Shown: one piece after another, positions 35,275 to 43,981 of the stretch
How positions within the stretch are numbered: the stretch's first letter is position 1
Layout of the letters: each line of letters opens with the position of its first letter
Source of the DNA: Spirosoma utsteinense
GTDB taxonomy: Bacteria > Bacteroidota > Bacteroidia > Cytophagales > Spirosomataceae
Direction of reading: 5' to 3'
DNA: 64,000 bases
Assembly: GCF_014282275.1 (NCBI RefSeq)
Contig: NZ_VFIA01000013.1
Coordinates: 120,529 to 184,528, forward strand
Made by a program: the position numbers and the translations under genes
Notes under the pieces: generated by a model
What the model was told of the DNA's origin: nothing
The model's database searches: none
What the model saw: the letters and a program-made list of their open reading frames with translations, nothing else

Positions 35275-36156
35275 ATGATAAACTACAAACATCAAACCAA
35301 TCAACTGAAATTGTCGAAAGTTACGAAAAAAACGCTGAATTGCCGGGGAAAGCTGGTCGATTTGACCATCCCTGCGGTCATGGGAATTCTCAATATAACG
35401 CCTGATTCGTTCTTTTCAGGAAGCCGTATTGCCACGGCGCAGGCTGTTGAAACAGCCCGGAAAATGCTGGCCGATGGGGCAACGTTTCTGGACATTGGCG
35501 GCTACTCGACCCGCCCCGGTGCCGCCGAAGTAAGTGCAGGCGAGGAGTCCGACCGTGTCGTGCCGGTCATTGACGCTATCCTGAAAACGTTTCCCGATGC
35601 CCTCATTTCGGTCGATACGTTTCGGGCATCGGTAGCCCGCCAGGCTATCGATGCCGGTGCCTGCCTGATCAATGACGTATCGGGCGGCACCCTCGATCCA
35701 GCCATGTTTGAAACGGTCGCCAGCCTGCTCAACGTGCCTTATGTACTGATGCATATGCGGGGTACTCCGCAAACCATGCAGTCGCTGGCTACCTATGATC
35801 ACATCGTGACGGAGGTAATCGATGAGCTCGCTAGTCAACTGGCCGCTCTACGTACATCAGGCGTTCATGATGTCATTATCGACCCCGGATTCGGTTTTGC
35901 CAAGACGCCCGCGCAAAATTTTCATTTACTCAATAAGCTCGACGCGTTCGACTTCTTCGAAGAGCCTGTCTTGGTGGGTATTTCCCGCAAGACAACCATC
36001 TGGAAAACACTGGGTATCACAGCCAATGAAGCGCTGAACGGCACTACGGTACTGAATACAGTGGCCTTGCTCAAAGGGGCCTCCATTTTACGGGTCCACG
36101 ACGTTCGGGAGGCTGTGGAGGCCGTAAAATTAACGCAACATGTAACTTTTTTTTAA
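35275..36156 (+). CDS. folP: dihydropteroate synthase
   Basis: A 293-residue TIM-barrel enzyme that joins 6-hydroxymethyl-dihydropterin pyrophosphate with p-aminobenzoate in folate synthesis. Signatures are MGILNITPDSFFSGSR near residue 30, DIGGYSTRPGA (normally GGxSTRPG), VDTFRASVARQAIDAGA, NDVSGG, MHMRGTPQTMQ, DPGFGFAKT and GISRKT. ATG 35275 is chosen because it opens just before the conserved core; the longer frame from 35146 would overlap the divergent DUF1599 gene. Confidence 0.94.
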   Translation: MINYKHQTNQLKLSKVTKKTLNCRGKLVDLTIPAVMGILNITPDSFFSGSRIATAQAVETARKMLADGATFLDIGGYSTRPGAAEVSAGEESDRVVPVIDAILKTFPDALISVDTFRASVARQAIDAGACLINDVSGGTLDPAMFETVASLLNVPYVLMHMRGTPQTMQSLATYDHIVTEVIDELASQLAALRTSGVHDVIIDPGFGFAKTPAQNFHLLNKLDAFDFFEEPVLVGISRKTTIWKTLGITANEALNGTTVLNTVALLKGASILRVHDVREAVEAVKLTQHVTFF

Positions 36157-36164
36157 GTCACCTA

Positions 36165-36195
36165 TTGCCATTCTGAATTTGAAACCGTACTTTTG
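36165..36195 (+). promoter_or_regulatory. Bacteroidota promoter of tRNA-Lys
   Basis: TTG at 36165-36167, 20-base spacer, then TACTTTTG at 36188-36195. The expected start is about 15 bases before the mature tRNA. Confidence 0.65.
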
Positions 36196-36215
36196 CATTC
36201 CCAAATCGGGGAAAC

Positions 36216-36291
36216 GATCTGGTAGCTCAGCTGGTAGAGCAATACACTTTTAATGTATGGGTCCTGGGTTCGAATCCCAGCCGGATCACCA
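36216..36291 (+). tRNA. tRNA-Lys (anticodon TTT), CCA encoded
   Basis: A full cloverleaf. The acceptor GATCTGG pairs with CCGGATC (one G-T), followed by the discriminator A and an encoded CCA. The D arm is GCTCAGCTGGTAGAGC. The anticodon arm ATACA-CTTTTAA-TGTAT puts TTT at the anticodon, giving Lys. The T arm is CTGGG-TTCGAAT-CCCAG. A terminator follows directly. Confidence 0.97.
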
Positions 36292-36294
36292 AAA

Positions 36295-36334
36295 AAACAG
36301 AAAAAGCCACTCGTCGGAGTGGCTTTTTCTGTTT
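36295..36334 (+). terminator. rho-independent terminator of tRNA-Lys
   Basis: An 18-bp perfect stem AAACAGAAAAAGCCACTC (36295-36312 with 36317-36334) closes a four-base GTCG loop; the right arm contains TTTTT and TTT. Confidence 0.9.
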
Positions 36335-36585
36335 GACGCACAGCAAAGCGATTCTCTACAATCGTCCGCTCTCTTACCCGCTTCAGTGGGGCGGCAACAA
36401 ACGTCCGGAACAGTTCGTCAGATGACTGGCAAGGGTATTCATCGACCCAAGCGTACATCTGTACAATTCCTACTAATACCCATTACACCACTGGTCTATT
36501 TCCACCAGAAACACCGCTGATGGCCTAATCAGTCGCTTTATTTACAGAAAGCTGTTCTGTTTCGGACCCAAACGTCAGTTTTCAG

Positions 36586-36605
36586 TAAACTATATTGATA
36601 GTTTA
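36586..36605. promoter_or_regulatory. 8-bp inverted repeat upstream of gltB
   Basis: TAAACTAT (36586-36593) is inverted at 36598-36605 with a four-base spacer. It is about 335 bases from the gltB start and could be an operator or a small hairpin. Confidence 0.25.
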
Positions 36606-36694
36606 TGCTTGGTTGGCCAATACTGTCTATACGGTGTCACTGTGTGATTTATGGTAACCAGATGTCCATAATATTCACTTTCAAAGAACAATTA

Positions 36695-36727
36695 TAATCA
36701 AAATCATAATTAGCAATTTTGATTATT
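36695..36727. promoter_or_regulatory. 11-bp AT-rich inverted repeat upstream of gltB
   Basis: ATAATCAAAAT (36695-36705) is inverted at 36717-36727 with an 11-base spacer, giving the 22-base centre spacing of a dimeric regulator site. It is about 215 bases upstream of the gltB ATG; nitrogen control is a guess. Confidence 0.35.
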
Positions 36728-36939
36728 AAATTCTGTAGAAGTCTGTTTTTGCCAAATTTTTTTAGTAGTATATTGCATGACTTTGTCACAAACACTCGTC
36801 AGCCCAGCCTTTATCTTCTGATTTGATTACCCGCTGTGGCCCCTTTAATTTTTGAATTTCTTAAAAATCGCGTTCTTTTTTTGCCACTTTCATAATAAGC
36901 TGGTAAAATCGGAAAGCACAACCCAACACTGTTACGACC

Positions 36940-39900
36940 ATGTCTGATCAGGTTGACCAACCCAACGCCGTACAATTCCAACAAGGATCTGAGCAGTCAG
37001 CATCTCCGGCTACCGGCTTGTACCGCCCCGAGTTTGAACACGACAATTGCGGCATCGGCTTCGTGGCCCACATTAAAGGCCGCAAGTCTCACCAGATCGT
37101 AGCCGATGCGCTCCAGATGCTTCGGCGCATGGAGCACCGCGGTGCCGTTGGTGCCGAAGCCAATTCCGGCGACGGGGCGGGTCTGCTTATTCAGATCCCG
37201 CATGAATTTTTCCTGGACGAGACCCGTAAACTGGGCGTTCATCTGCCACCCGCGCTCGACTATGGCGTGGGAATGGTTTATTTTCCGAAAGATGTATGGC
37301 TGCGCGAAGAGTGCCGGGCGGTACTGAACCGGAAGATGAAACGGCTTGGACTGGAGCTGCTTTGCTACCGGGTCGTACCCGTCAACAACAGCGATCTGGG
37401 CAGCGGTTCGCGTTCGGCAGAACCGCAGATGGAGCAAGTCTTTATCAAGCGCCCGGCCGACATCACCAACCCCGACGACTTTGAGCGTAAACTTTACATT
37501 CTGCGTAACTACAGCACCCGCATCATCAACGAAACGATTGCCGGTGTCGATACCTTCTACTTTTCGTCGCTCTCCTGCCGTACTATTACGTACAAAGGGC
37601 AGCTGACAACCCTTCAGCTGGAGCCCTATTTCCCGGATCTCCAAAACGAAGATGTCGTGTCTGCGCTGGGAGTGGTACATTCCCGGTTTTCGACCAACAC
37701 CTTCCCGTCCTGGAAGCTGGCACAGCCTTTCCGCTACATTGCCCATAATGGCGAAATCAACACCGTTCGTGGTAACGTTAACTGGATGAAAGCTGCCGAA
37801 GGGCTGCTCGAATCAGCGAACTTCACCAAGGATGAGATGGACATGCTGTTGCCGATCTGCGATCCGAAGCAGTCTGATTCCGCTAACCTCGATAACGCCA
37901 TCGAATTACTCGTTATGAGCGGCCGTTCACTGCCGCACGTCATGATGATGCTGATCCCGGAAGCCTGGGATGGTAATGAACAGATGGACCCCGTTCGGAA
38001 GGCTTTCTACGAATACCATGCGGCACTTATCGAGCCCTGGGATGGACCGGCGTCGATTTCATTTACCGATGGCCGCATAGTGGGTGCTACCCTCGACCGG
38101 AACGGACTGCGTCCGTCGCGGTTCTGGGTAACCGATCAGGACATTGTCATTATGGCTTCTGAAGTGGGCGTACTAGATATCGATCCGGCTACCGTCGTTT
38201 CGAAGGGTCGTCTTCAGCCGGGCAAAATGTTCCTCGTCGACATGGAGCAGGGCCGTATCGTTGCCGATGAAGAGATTAAGGAACAGATCAGTTCACGCAA
38301 GCCTTACCAGACCTGGCTGAACGAGAACAAGATTAAAATTCAGGATCTGGAAGCCCCCATTCGGACCTACAGCAACTACGATCCTATTAAACTGATGCGC
38401 ATGCAGCAGGCGTTCGGCTTTACCTCCGAAGACCTGCGCATGATTCTCGGCCCCATGGTCGAAACGGGCAAAGAAGCCCTCGGTTCTATGGGTACCGATG
38501 TACCGCTGGCGGTTCTGTCGGAGCAAAGCCAGCACCTTAGTCATTACTTCAAGCAGTTGTTTGCGCAGGTCACCAACCCGCCGATCGACTCCATTCGGGA
38601 ACGGGCTATAATGTCGCTGATCTCGTTCGTTGGGGCGACCTACAACCTGCTGAGCGAATCACCGGAACACTGTCGGCAGGTTGAACTCGACCAGCCGGTA
38701 CTGACAACCCAGGAGTTCGACAAACTACGATTTATCGACCGGCCCAAGTTTCAGGCGAAAACGATCAACTGTCTCTTTACCGCCGATGGCCACGGTAAAT
38801 CCCTTGAACGGGCTTTGGACCGCATCTGTCGCTATGCTGAAGATGCCATTCAGGACGGTTACTCGATTCTGGTCCTGTCTGACCGCGCCATCGACTCCAG
38901 CCACGCCCCCATTCCTTCGCTACTCTCCACATCAGCGATTCACCATTACCTGATTCAGCGCGGCCTGCGCGGCAAGATTGGTATCGTGGTGGAAGCCGGC
39001 GACGTCTGGGAGACCCACCATGTAGCCACGTTGATTGGCTACGGCGCGTCGGGAGTAAACCCGTACATGGCTTTCGAGACAATTGCCAATATGAAAGAGA
39101 AAGGGCTGTTACAGGTCGATTATGACCTCGACAAGCTCTTTAAAAACTACGTAAAAGCAGTAAACGGCGAGCTGCTCAAGATCTTCTCGAAGATGGGTAT
39201 CTCCACGCTTCAGTCGTACCAGGGTGCTATGATCTTCGAGTGCCTTGGTCTGAATTCAGAGGTGGTGAACCGTTATTTCACCGGCACCGTATCGCGTATT
39301 GGCGGCATGGGGCTGGACGAAATTGCCCGCGAGATTCTGATTCGTCACGGTGTGGCCTTCCCGGATATGCCCGTCTCGGCACCGCGACTGGAAGTGGGCG
39401 GTATTTACCAATGGAAACAACGGGGAGAGAAGCACATTTTCAACCCTGATACGATCCACCTGCTGCAGCAGTCGACCCAGCGAAACGACTACTCTCTGTT
39501 TAAGAAATATTCGAAGCTCATCGACGACCAGTCGCAGAAGGCCATTACGCTGCGTGGTCTGCTGAAGTTCAAGAAAGGAACGGCCGTACCCCTCGAGGAA
39601 GTCGAATCCATCGAGAGCATTTTCAAGCGGTTTGCTACGGGAGCTATGTCGTTCGGGTCGATCTCCTGGGAAGCCCATACGACGCTGGCCATTGCAATGA
39701 ACCGTATCGGCGGGAAAAGCAACTCCGGCGAAGGGGGTGAAGATGAACTGCGCTATAAGACGCTACCCAACGGCGACAGCATGAACTCGGGTATCAAGCA
39801 GGTAGCATCGGGCCGCTTCGGCGTAACGAGCCATTACCTGACCAATGCCCGCGAACTGCAGATCAAGATGGCGCAGGGTGCCAAACCCGGCGAAGGTGGC

Positions 39901-41562
39901 CAGTTGCCCGGCTTTAAAGTCGACGACTGGATTGGCCGGACGCGTCACTCGACCCCCGGTGTTGGCCTTATTTCGCCCCCACCCCACCATGATATCTATT
40001 CGATCGAGGATCTTGCCCAGCTGATCTCCGACCTCAAAAACGCTAACCGCGATGCGCGTATCAGTGTCAAGCTGGTATCGGAAGCCGGTGTCGGAACCAT
40101 TGCTGCCGGGGTTGCCAAGGCTCATGCCGACCATATCCTGATCTCAGGACACGATGGTGGTACGGGTGCGTCTCCCCTGTCCAGTATCCGCCACGCCGGT
40201 TTACCGTGGGAGCTGGGGCTGGCCGAAGCACACCAGACGCTGGTTCGCAACAAACTGAGAGGCCGCGTAACGGTGCAGGCCGACGGACAGATGCGGACGG
40301 GGCGAGACCTGGCGATAGCTGCGCTACTCGGCGCTGAAGAGTTTGGGGTTGCCACCGCGGCACTCGTAGCTGCGGGTTGTATTATGATGCGTAAATGTCA
40401 CCTGAACACCTGCCCGGTGGGGGTGGCAACGCAGAACAAGGAACTTCGTGCCCTCTTTACGGGCAAGCCGGAGCATGTCGTAAACATGTTCACGTTCATC
40501 GCTACCGAGTTACGCGAGATCATGGCTGAACTGGGTTTCCGCACGGTCAACGAGATGGTTGGCCAGGCTCAGATGCTCGAACTGCGCAGCGACCTGCCCC
40601 ATTGGAAATACAAAAACATCAACCTCGACGCCTTGCTCTACAAAGAGCCCACAAACCTCGACGTGGCCCTGTACAAACAGGAAGAGCAGAACCACGAACT
40701 CGAACACGTCCTCGACCGGGAACTGATCAAACTTGCCAAACCGGCCCTCGATTCGGGAGAATCGGTATATGGTGAATTCACGGTAAAAAACATCGACCGG
40801 AGTATCGGCACGATGTTGTCCAACGAAATCTCCAAACTGTATGGTGGTCCGGGCCTGCCCGATGGTACGATCCATATCAAGTTACGGGGTACGGCCGGGC
40901 AGAGTTTCGGTGCCTTCGCCACCGCCGGTATTAAACTGGAGCTGGAAGGCGATGCAAACGATTACTTCGGCAAGGGCCTTTGCGGAACGCAGCTGATCGT
41001 TTATCCGGACCGGACCGCCCAGTTCAAACCCGAAGAAAACAGCATTGTCGGTAATGTATCATTCTACGGAGCAACCTCGGGCGAAGCCTTTATCCGGGGT
41101 ATGGCAGGCGAGCGTTTCGGTGTTCGTAACTCGGGGGCTAAAGTAGTCGTTGAAGGTGTAGGTGATCACGGGTTGGAGTACATGACCGGTGGCCTGGCCA
41201 TTATTCTCGGACAGACGGGCCGCAACTTTGCCGCCGGTATGTCGGGGGGTGTAGCCTATGTATACGATCAGGATGGCACATTTGCCTCGAAGGTGAACAT
41301 GGAAATGGTCAGCCTGGATGCGCTCAACGACGAAGACCACGGCATTGTACGCGAGTATGTCGAAAAGCATTTCGAGTACACCACCAGTAATGTAGCCCTG
41401 GCGCTGATGCAGGACTGGGACAAGCAGATTAGCCGGTTCGTGAAGGTTATGCCCGCCGATTTCCGCCAGGCACTCGCCGGACGGGGTATTTCGCTGGCCG
41501 ATCAAATCCGCGACAAAAGTGTCGTTTATCAGGACATTACGGTGGATGTGACGCAGGGGTAA
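36940..41562 (+). CDS. gltB: glutamate synthase large subunit
   Basis: A 1540-residue glutamate synthase alpha subunit. With GltD it makes two glutamates from glutamine and 2-oxoglutarate. The class II amidotransferase nucleophile is Cys37 in EHDNCGIGFVAH, so a 36-residue propeptide should be removed. The central and FMN domains follow (SGGKSNSGEGGEDELRYK-type block, SVKLVSEAGVGTIAAGV, SGHDGGTGASPLSS). The 3Fe-4S cysteines are in MMRKCHLNTCPVGVAT. The C-terminal GXGXG beta-helix starts near residue 1270. The length is normal. The stop overlaps the next ATG by one base (TAATG). Confidence 0.97.
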   Translation: MSDQVDQPNAVQFQQGSEQSASPATGLYRPEFEHDNCGIGFVAHIKGRKSHQIVADALQMLRRMEHRGAVGAEANSGDGAGLLIQIPHEFFLDETRKLGVHLPPALDYGVGMVYFPKDVWLREECRAVLNRKMKRLGLELLCYRVVPVNNSDLGSGSRSAEPQMEQVFIKRPADITNPDDFERKLYILRNYSTRIINETIAGVDTFYFSSLSCRTITYKGQLTTLQLEPYFPDLQNEDVVSALGVVHSRFSTNTFPSWKLAQPFRYIAHNGEINTVRGNVNWMKAAEGLLESANFTKDEMDMLLPICDPKQSDSANLDNAIELLVMSGRSLPHVMMMLIPEAWDGNEQMDPVRKAFYEYHAALIEPWDGPASISFTDGRIVGATLDRNGLRPSRFWVTDQDIVIMASEVGVLDIDPATVVSKGRLQPGKMFLVDMEQGRIVADEEIKEQISSRKPYQTWLNENKIKIQDLEAPIRTYSNYDPIKLMRMQQAFGFTSEDLRMILGPMVETGKEALGSMGTDVPLAVLSEQSQHLSHYFKQLFAQVTNPPIDSIRERAIMSLISFVGATYNLLSESPEHCRQVELDQPVLTTQEFDKLRFIDRPKFQAKTINCLFTADGHGKSLERALDRICRYAEDAIQDGYSILVLSDRAIDSSHAPIPSLLSTSAIHHYLIQRGLRGKIGIVVEAGDVWETHHVATLIGYGASGVNPYMAFETIANMKEKGLLQVDYDLDKLFKNYVKAVNGELLKIFSKMGISTLQSYQGAMIFECLGLNSEVVNRYFTGTVSRIGGMGLDEIAREILIRHGVAFPDMPVSAPRLEVGGIYQWKQRGEKHIFNPDTIHLLQQSTQRNDYSLFKKYSKLIDDQSQKAITLRGLLKFKKGTAVPLEEVESIESIFKRFATGAMSFGSISWEAHTTLAIAMNRIGGKSNSGEGGEDELRYKTLPNGDSMNSGIKQVASGRFGVTSHYLTNARELQIKMAQGAKPGEGGQLPGFKVDDWIGRTRHSTPGVGLISPPPHHDIYSIEDLAQLISDLKNANRDARISVKLVSEAGVGTIAAGVAKAHADHILISGHDGGTGASPLSSIRHAGLPWELGLAEAHQTLVRNKLRGRVTVQADGQMRTGRDLAIAALLGAEEFGVATAALVAAGCIMMRKCHLNTCPVGVATQNKELRALFTGKPEHVVNMFTFIATELREIMAELGFRTVNEMVGQAQMLELRSDLPHWKYKNINLDALLYKEPTNLDVALYKQEEQNHELEHVLDRELIKLAKPALDSGESVYGEFTVKNIDRSIGTMLSNEISKLYGGPGLPDGTIHIKLRGTAGQSFGAFATAGIKLELEGDANDYFGKGLCGTQLIVYPDRTAQFKPEENSIVGNVSFYGATSGEAFIRGMAGERFGVRNSGAKVVVEGVGDHGLEYMTGGLAIILGQTGRNFAAGMSGGVAYVYDQDGTFASKVNMEMVSLDALNDEDHGIVREYVEKHFEYTTSNVALALMQDWDKQISRFVKVMPADFRQALAGRGISLADQIRDKSVVYQDITVDVTQG

Positions 41563-41795
41563 TGCAGTTGCCTAATGCGCAAAATGCTGATGTATCTGAT
41601 CGAAAACTGACCAGTTTTCTAGTAGATCACGTTCATCCCCAAAACCAGGGTAAAGCCGCTTTCTACGAGATTGCAGGCTTTACCCTGGCCAGTGGAAAGA
41701 CAATTGCCGTAGAAACGCTTTGGCAAAATCAAATCAAAAAGATTGATCAACAGCGGGCGATTTTGCATGTTCCAGAGATGGAGCTACAGGCATAA
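41562..41795 (+). CDS. small DUF6883-like protein between gltB and gltD
   Basis: A 77-residue protein whose ATG shares a base with the gltB stop codon, so it is translationally coupled. The sequence KLTSFLVDHVHPQNQGKAAFYEIAGF resembles the beginning of DUF6883 proteins (KL-x-x-YLL-x-x-x-HP-x-G-x-x-KA-x-FF-x-x-x-GF), which are usually near toxin or phage genes; the remainder (KTIAVETLWQNQ) fits the central strands. Function is unknown. It is shorter than the usual 100 or so residues. Its place inside the gltBD operon is unusual, but the frame is intact. DUF6883 assignment is from memory of the pattern and needs a profile search. Confidence 0.6.
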   Translation: MQLPNAQNADVSDRKLTSFLVDHVHPQNQGKAAFYEIAGFTLASGKTIAVETLWQNQIKKIDQQRAILHVPEMELQA

Positions 41796-41923
41796 GAGTC
41801 GCCACTCAGCGTCGCCTTCAGCCTATTAAGTAAGCAACTATTGGAAACCGTCCAGTAAAGTCATTAAGGAAACATTCGTGCGGTTCACGTAAACGGCACT
41901 TACTATTTAGCATACCGTCACCA

Positions 41924-43414
41924 ATGGGAAAACCTACCGGATTTTTAGAGTTTACGCGTGAGTTGCCTAAAAAGCGAGACCCGCAGCAGCGCATTCACGA
42001 CTACAAAGAAATTGAAGTGCCTTTTTCGGAGCAGGATTCGCAACGGCAGGCGGCACGCTGCATGGACTGCGGCACGCCATTCTGCCACAGTGGTTGCCCC
42101 CTGGGTAATATTATCCCGGAGTTTAACGACGCAGTCTATGAGCAGAACTGGGCCTACGCCTACGAGATTCTGGCCACGACTAATAACTTCCCCGAATTTA
42201 CGGGTCGTATCTGCCCTGCCCCCTGCGAATCGTCGTGTGTGCTGGGTATCAACAAACCACCCGTTGCCATCGAGTTCATCGAAAAATCGATTGCCGAGGT
42301 AGCCTTTGAGAAAGGATACGTAAAAGCCACCCCGCCGAAAGTCCGGACAGGCAAGCAGGTAGCCGTCGTCGGTTCCGGTCCGGCCGGACTGGCCGCTGCC
42401 GCTCAGCTCAACAAAGCGGGCCATACCGTAACCGTTTTCGAACGGGCCGATCAGATTGGCGGCCTGCTGCGCTACGGCATCCCCGATTTCAAGCTCGAAA
42501 AATGGACCATCGACCGGCGGCTGGCGGTTATGGAAGCCGAAGGAATTCTGTTTAAAACCAGCGTTAATGTCGGCGTTGATGTGAAAGCCGCTGATTTGAT
42601 GGAACAGTTCGACCTGGTAATGCTTACCGGCGGTTCGACCGTTCCACGCGATCTGCCTATTCCCGGCCGTGACCTGAAAGGCGTTTACCCAGCTATGGAA
42701 TTCCTGAGCCAGCAAAACAAACGCAATGCCAGTCTGCCTGTGCAGGTCGATCATCAGGGCGCACCCTATGGCGATGGTGAGTTATGGGCAACGGGCAAGA
42801 ACGTCGTTGTCATTGGCGGGGGCGACACGGGTTCCGACTGTGTGGGTACGTCTAACCGGCACGGAGCGGCCAGCGTGACGCAAATCGAGCTGATGCCTAT
42901 GCCACCCAAAGAACGGGCGGCTAACACGCCCTGGCCTAACTGGCCTATGATGCTCCGTACCAGCACCTCCCACGAAGAAGGGTGCGAGCGCCAGTGGTCT
43001 ATCAACACGAAAGCCTTTATTGGTGATGAACATGGAAACCTGAAAGCACTCCGTCTGGTTGACCTGACGTGGCAGAATGAAGGTGGCCGGATGCAGATGG
43101 TCGAGTTACCCGGTTCGGAGCGCGATGTTCCCTGCGAACTGGCCTTGCTGGCAGCCGGCTTTCTCCATCCCCAGCATAACGGATTATTGGACGACCTCGG
43201 TCTGGAGTATGACGAGCGGGGCAACGTGAAAACGACAAAATACCAGACAACAGCCAATCCAAAAGTATTTGCCGCCGGCGATATGCGTCGGGGACAGTCG
43301 CTGGTTGTCTGGGCTATCTCCGAAGGACGCGAAGCGGCACGGGCTGCCGACTGCTACCTGATGGGCGAAACCAGACTGGAAGCCAAAGCGGTATCTATGA
43401 TCGAAGCCGTTTAA
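41924..43414 (+). CDS. gltD: glutamate synthase small subunit
   Basis: A 496-residue NADPH-dependent beta subunit of glutamate synthase that feeds electrons to GltB. The N-terminal 4Fe-4S region has CMDCGTPFCHSGCPLGNIIPE-type cysteines near residues 46-62 and CPAPCESSCVLGI near 98-110. FAD binding is shown by VAVVGSGPAGLAAA, and NADPH binding by VVVIGGGDTGSDCVGT. The late VFAAGDMRRGQSLVVWAI closes the FAD site. It lies 128 bases after the small DUF6883-like gene and is probably in one operon with gltB. Confidence 0.96.
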   Translation: MGKPTGFLEFTRELPKKRDPQQRIHDYKEIEVPFSEQDSQRQAARCMDCGTPFCHSGCPLGNIIPEFNDAVYEQNWAYAYEILATTNNFPEFTGRICPAPCESSCVLGINKPPVAIEFIEKSIAEVAFEKGYVKATPPKVRTGKQVAVVGSGPAGLAAAAQLNKAGHTVTVFERADQIGGLLRYGIPDFKLEKWTIDRRLAVMEAEGILFKTSVNVGVDVKAADLMEQFDLVMLTGGSTVPRDLPIPGRDLKGVYPAMEFLSQQNKRNASLPVQVDHQGAPYGDGELWATGKNVVVIGGGDTGSDCVGTSNRHGAASVTQIELMPMPPKERAANTPWPNWPMMLRTSTSHEEGCERQWSINTKAFIGDEHGNLKALRLVDLTWQNEGGRMQMVELPGSERDVPCELALLAAGFLHPQHNGLLDDLGLEYDERGNVKTTKYQTTANPKVFAAGDMRRGQSLVVWAISEGREAARAADCYLMGETRLEAKAVSMIEAV

Positions 43415-43445
43415 CCTGGGCTTCCCTCCCTAAAGCAGTTTCCTC

Positions 43446-43491
43446 TACACAACAGAAAAGCCCGACCTGGATCGGGCTTTTCTGTCGTGTA
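43446..43491. terminator. bidirectional terminator after gltD
   Basis: ACAGAAAAGCCCGA (43452-43465) pairs perfectly with 43472-43485 around a six-base loop; an outer TACAC/GTGTA pairing after one mismatch extends it to about 19 bp. It lies between the convergent gltD and RidA-like genes. Confidence 0.85.
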
Positions 43492-43509
43492 GCCAGTTAC
43501 GACAGTCCG

Positions 43510-43962
43510 TTATTTCACGGCTACTACTTCTACTTCGATAAGCATGTCATCGCGGATGATCTTTTCGATACTTTTTACTTCCTGAACACCGGGCGCTACC
43601 TGCCCAAAAAAACTAGTACCGATAGTGGAAGCTAGTTGGGATGACGACTGGTTCACCTGCCCGGGAACGCCCTTCAGATGATAGGTAACCTGTTTGACAT
43701 TACGCATGGTCATACCCACCCGCTCCAGGGCAGCTACGAGATTCTGAAACACCTGCTGCGTTTGCGCCGACAGGTCACCAACCCCAACAAGTTCGCCATT
43801 GGCATTGTAAGGCCGCTGTCCACTAATGTACACCTGCTTGCCCGAAACCCCGGTTTCAACTTTATAGGTGTACCCTAACCCTAACTGAGGAGAAGGTGTT
43901 GTCTGGGCCTGAGCAACTGCTGTGACCAACAGGCCGGCCAGAAAAATAACATAGGCTTTCAT
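43510..43962 (-). CDS. secreted RidA/YjgF-family protein
   Basis: A 150-residue RidA-fold protein with a signal peptide (MKAYVIFLAGLLVTAVAQAQ). The fold is shown by VYISGQRPYNANGELVG, QTQQVFQNLVAALERVGMTMRNV and the final LIEVEVVAV strand. Cytosolic RidA deaminates reactive enamines using a conserved Arg in the PAR-x-x-V segment; here that segment reads PGVQEVKSIEKII and the Arg is not apparent. So a periplasmic protein without classical RidA activity is likely. ATG 43962 gives the signal peptide; the frame from 44013 would overlap the upstream gene. Confidence 0.82.
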   Translation of the reverse strand: MKAYVIFLAGLLVTAVAQAQTTPSPQLGLGYTYKVETGVSGKQVYISGQRPYNANGELVGVGDLSAQTQQVFQNLVAALERVGMTMRNVKQVTYHLKGVPGQVNQSSSQLASTIGTSFFGQVAPGVQEVKSIEKIIRDDMLIEVEVVAVK

Positions 43963-43981
43963 AGCACGTAAAGGGGTTGAA

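Larger units (their letters stand above)
36335..36939. other. 605-base intergenic region upstream of gltB
   Basis: I see no gene here; short open frames on both strands lack any recognisable motif. The left third is GC-rich and may be decayed coding sequence; the right two thirds are AT-rich and hold two inverted repeats (see 36586 and 36695). A clear TAnnTTTG promoter box was not found in the last 150 bases. Confidence 0.5.

Noticed and set aside
36162..36458. Minus-strand 98-codon frame with a start of DPAGIRTQDPYIKSVLLYQLSY
   Set aside because: This is the well-known false translation across the antisense of a tRNA gene; the tRNA-Lys at 36216-36291 explains it.
36335..36939. Riboswitch in the gltB leader
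   Set aside because: No recognisable glutamine, glycine or other riboswitch core; only short inverted repeats are seen.
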